DNA from: Flavobacteriales bacterium UBA2104
GTDB taxonomy: Bacteria > Bacteroidota > Bacteroidia > Flavobacteriales_D > Crocinitomicaceae
Reading direction: 5' to 3'
Length of the DNA stretch: 8,108 nucleotides
Assembly: GCA_002331485.1 (NCBI GenBank)
Contig: DCYS01000022.1
Span: forward strand, 2,291 to 10,398
Below, one piece after another: positions 5,783 to 8,108 of this stretch. The notes below the pieces were generated by a model. The model was not told the origin of the DNA. It saw only the letters and a program-made list of their open reading frames with translations, and made no database searches. The first letter of the stretch is position 1, and each line of letters begins with the position of its first letter. The position numbers and the translations under genes are program-made.

Positions 5783-7601
5783 TGATATCTAACAAATGGA
5801 TTTCGAATTCGTCTTGTTTAGAGATAAATGCACTCATGTTTTCATATCCATGACCTTTACGAAGTGTAGACATAGCGAAATGATCCATTATACCATTTGA
5901 TCGATCGAGACCAAGTAATAACTTCGCTCCGGATTGCAGCATCACATCAAAACCATGAACTGAATAACGAGTTGGATCAGCATCAAATTTACTTCTGTAG
6001 TGTTTTACGAAACTAACAGTTGAATCAGCATCATAATTCAGATAATTAGAAGAAGAATAGTGAAACTTAAATCGATTTCTATAATAACTATTAAACGCTT
6101 CATAATCCAACCACTCCTGAGTACCTACTAAGTAAACTTTTGCTTTTGAAACACGTGGAGAATAGTTTTTCGCTGCATTCAATGTATTGACAAAGTTCAT
6201 GATCGACTTTATCTCATTCTCAAGACATATATACAAGGTCACTGTATCTTCATCTATTGCATTAAACAACTCTCTTCCTGAGGAGTTTCCCACTCCCATT
6301 AACTTCAACTTACTCGCTCCTTCTCTTGCATTTGCAGCGTAAACACTTTTGAATAGTTCAATTCTACTTTTAGTTTCATCATCTTTACTAGAAATAATAA
6401 ATAGATTGTCATCGTAGTGAACTTTCGCAACATACTCAGCCATTGCAGCTATCAAGGTTAATTCTGATGGAACTACTGAGTACACATATGGGTTATTCTT
6501 CAGAATCTTCATCGGGATCTTTGTTACCGCCACCATTCTAACCTTCCTCAACTTACACCATTCGGCAGTCTTCTCAATTAAATTTGGGTAAAAAGGACCA
6601 ACTACAAGGTCTAATTCCCTTGCTTCTTCAGACTCAAAAAATGAATTGAGTCGCTCTATATCTCCTCGAGTATCATAAAACTGAACAGACGCATTCAACC
6701 CAAGTTGTTCTAGACTATCTAATGCCAATTGAACACCCATTAAAAAATCTAGAGAAATATCCGTTAGCTGGTCTAATCTGGTATCCTCGTCGTACATTCC
6801 AGAAAGAGCATCGCCATTTTCTTGAAGCCTCAAAGGAAGAAGGACTGCTACATTATAATTATCCTTGATCTCAAAAGTTGGGGAAAGTGTGTCTTGAGGA
6901 ATAGTATCTTTTTCAGCGATCGGTTTTACCTCTACTTTTTCAATTCTTTCCTTTTTTAGCGCGATCTTAATTTCCTGTCCAGGCTTGATCTTGTTCCTTC
7001 TAATGTCATTATCCTCAATCAGTTTTTTCACCGGAACCATAAAGCGTCGAGAAATTGAGTAAAGAGTCTCTCCATCTTTCACCTCGTAAGTAATGACGCT
7101 ATCAGAGAAATCAACTTCATACCTAACAGAATCCTCGGTTTTATTATCCTGCTCCTCCGTAATCCTTTGATCTGCTTGCTCAACGGTTTCTGTTCTATCA
7201 GCATTGGGATCGGGAACCTTTAATTCCTGACCTATACTCAACCCATTTTCTACACCGGGATTCAATTCGATCAACTTGTCAACCGAACAATTATACTGTC
7301 GAGAAATACCGAACAATGTCTCTTTCTTCTCAACGATATGAACCTTTGTATATGTAGGAGCTTGTCCAGTTGGAATATATAGCTTTTGACCTATTCTCAA
7401 TCCATTTGCAGCCTCCGGGTTCTCTTTAATGATATCATCAATTTCAACCCCGTATTTATTATGTAGCCCATAAAGTGTATTTCCCGCTTCAACTATATGA
7501 ATCTTATACACTTTATTATCTCTTACGACTTCCCCTGACTCTTGCGAAAAGGAGGCAAGCGAAGCGAATAATAAAATTATGCTGCAAATAAAATTTCTCA
7601 T
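5733..7601 (-). CDS. Secreted protein with three LysM domains and a PBP1-like ligand-binding domain
   Basis: Numbering here counts from ATG 7607. A signal peptide covers about residues 3-22 (ending ASFSQ). Three LysM modules follow at about 34-79, 88-132 and 172-216, each with the (V/I)xxGxTLxxI-like opening and IGQ or PGQ ending; LysM binds peptidoglycan glycan strands. After an acidic and basic linker (about 217-248), residues about 250-615 resemble the type-1 periplasmic-binding fold (NVAVLLPLRLQ, DISLDFLMGVQLALDSL, DLVVGPFYP, then YVYSVVPS). The product is therefore probably a cell-wall-bound periplasmic protein. Such proteins are often labelled amino-acid ABC transporter substrate-binding, but no permease is nearby, so I would not accept a transport role. 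Two ATGs are possible; ATG 7601-7599 overlaps the guaA stop as ATGA and gives a cleaner signal peptide, so it is preferred over 7607. Confidence 0.93.
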   Translation of the reverse strand: MRNFICSIILLFASLASFSQESGEVVRDNKVYKIHIVEAGNTLYGLHNKYGVEIDDIIKENPEAANGLRIGQKLYIPTGQAPTYTKVHIVEKKETLFGISRQYNCSVDKLIELNPGVENGLSIGQELKVPDPNADRTETVEQADQRITEEQDNKTEDSVRYEVDFSDSVITYEVKDGETLYSISRRFMVPVKKLIEDNDIRRNKIKPGQEIKIALKKERIEKVEVKPIAEKDTIPQDTLSPTFEIKDNYNVAVLLPLRLQENGDALSGMYDEDTRLDQLTDISLDFLMGVQLALDSLEQLGLNASVQFYDTRGDIERLNSFFESEEARELDLVVGPFYPNLIEKTAEWCKLRKVRMVAVTKIPMKILKNNPYVYSVVPSELTLIAAMAEYVAKVHYDDNLFIISSKDDETKSRIELFKSVYAANAREGASKLKLMGVGNSSGRELFNAIDEDTVTLYICLENEIKSIMNFVNTLNAAKNYSPRVSKAKVYLVGTQEWLDYEAFNSYYRNRFKFHYSSSNYLNYDADSTVSFVKHYRSKFDADPTRYSVHGFDVMLQSGAKLLLGLDRSNGIMDHFAMSTLRKGHGYENMSAFISKQDEFEIHLLDIIENSDYIEETSAGDNQ

Positions 7602-8108
7602 TCCCATTCAATTGTTGCAGGTGGCTTAGAACTTATATCGTAAGTAACACGATTAATTCCTTTCACCTGATTAATTATCTTATTGGATATTTTACCCAAT
7701 ACGTCATATGGTAAATGACACCAGTCAGCGGTCATTCCATCTGTAGAGGTTACTGCACGCAAGGCAACAGCGTTTTCATATGTCCTCTCATCACCCATTA
7801 CTCCCACAGAATTAACAGGAAGGAATATTGCTCCTGCCTGCCAAACCTCATCGTAAAGACCTGCCTCTTTTAGTCCATTCACGTATATCGCATCTACTTC
7901 TTGCAAAATGCGTACCTTTTCTGGAGTTACGTCTCCCAATATTCTAATTCCAAGTCCTGGACCAGGAAAAGGATGCCTACCTAGAATCTTCTGATCTATG
8001 TCTAAAGATCTACCTACTCTTCTCACCTCATCCTTGAATAAAAGTTTTAACGGTTCCACTACCTTTAACTTCATATAGTCGGGCAATCCACCAACATTAT
8101 GATGTGAT
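7598..8108 (-). CDS. guaA: GMP synthase (glutamine-hydrolysing), C-terminal part
   Basis: GuaA makes GMP from XMP, ATP and glutamine in the cytoplasm, the last step of guanine nucleotide synthesis. Only about 170 C-terminal residues are in the window; the amidotransferase and most of the ATP-pyrophosphatase domain lie to the right. The frame continues past the window edge (SHHNVGGLPDYMKLKVVEPL), so any in-window start would be false. The dimerisation domain is clear: HPFPGPGLGIRILGDV, SVGVMGDERTYENAVALRAV, DWCHLPYDVLGKISNKIINQ, and the invariant ending KPPATIEWE. The stop TGA at 7600-7598 overlaps the next gene's ATG. Confidence 0.98.
   Translation of the reverse strand, partial: SHHNVGGLPDYMKLKVVEPLKLLFKDEVRRVGRSLDIDQKILGRHPFPGPGLGIRILGDVTPEKVRILQEVDAIYVNGLKEAGLYDEVWQAGAIFLPVNSVGVMGDERTYENAVALRAVTSTDGMTADWCHLPYDVLGKISNKIINQVKGINRVTYDISSKPPATIEWE

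Noticed and set aside
7598..8086. A start for guaA at 8086 (TTG)
   Set aside because: The frame continues upstream with the conserved SHHNVGGLP motif to the window edge, so this is an internal codon of a truncated gene.

Overview
The window looks like a chromosomal segment from a marine or freshwater member of the Bacteroidota, most likely Flavobacteriales. This is inferred from AT-rich coding, absence of clear Shine-Dalgarno sites, a LysM plus type-1 periplasmic-binding-fold protein beside guaA, and a giant CUB/PKD/P-domain/HYR-like adhesin of the kind exported by type IX secretion. All five genes read on the minus strand, so the story runs from right to left.

Right part (about 4862-8108): a tightly packed housekeeping block. 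The C-terminal third of guaA (GMP synthase) enters from the right edge. Its stop overlaps the start of a secreted protein with three LysM domains and a PBP1-like ligand-binding fold. The end of that gene overlaps the start of hemF (oxygen-dependent coproporphyrinogen III oxidase), which has no ATG or GTG start and probably uses TTG. The overlaps suggest one transcript with translational coupling.

Middle (4736-4861): a 126-base gap with a perfect 9-bp inverted repeat and a possible weak promoter. A 140-residue secreted protein of unknown function follows, then only 31 bases before the next start.

Left part (1-4281): a single minus-strand reading frame, open for 1427 codons and running off the left edge without a stop. 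It encodes a signal peptide, a CUB domain, a PKD-like domain, a proprotein-convertase P-domain that seems to sit inside an Ig-like domain, another Ig-like region, and then at least ten about 80-residue HYR-like repeats. The small secreted protein and the giant protein probably form one transcription unit.

The most unusual signals are in the giant protein. It has no lysine from residue 3 to residue 1427, and nearly all its arginines lie in one conserved TRT position per repeat. Two neighbouring repeats have lost complementary cysteines. Two other units share an exact 90-bp tract in an otherwise diverged array. No mobile element, CRISPR array, tRNA or rRNA was seen.
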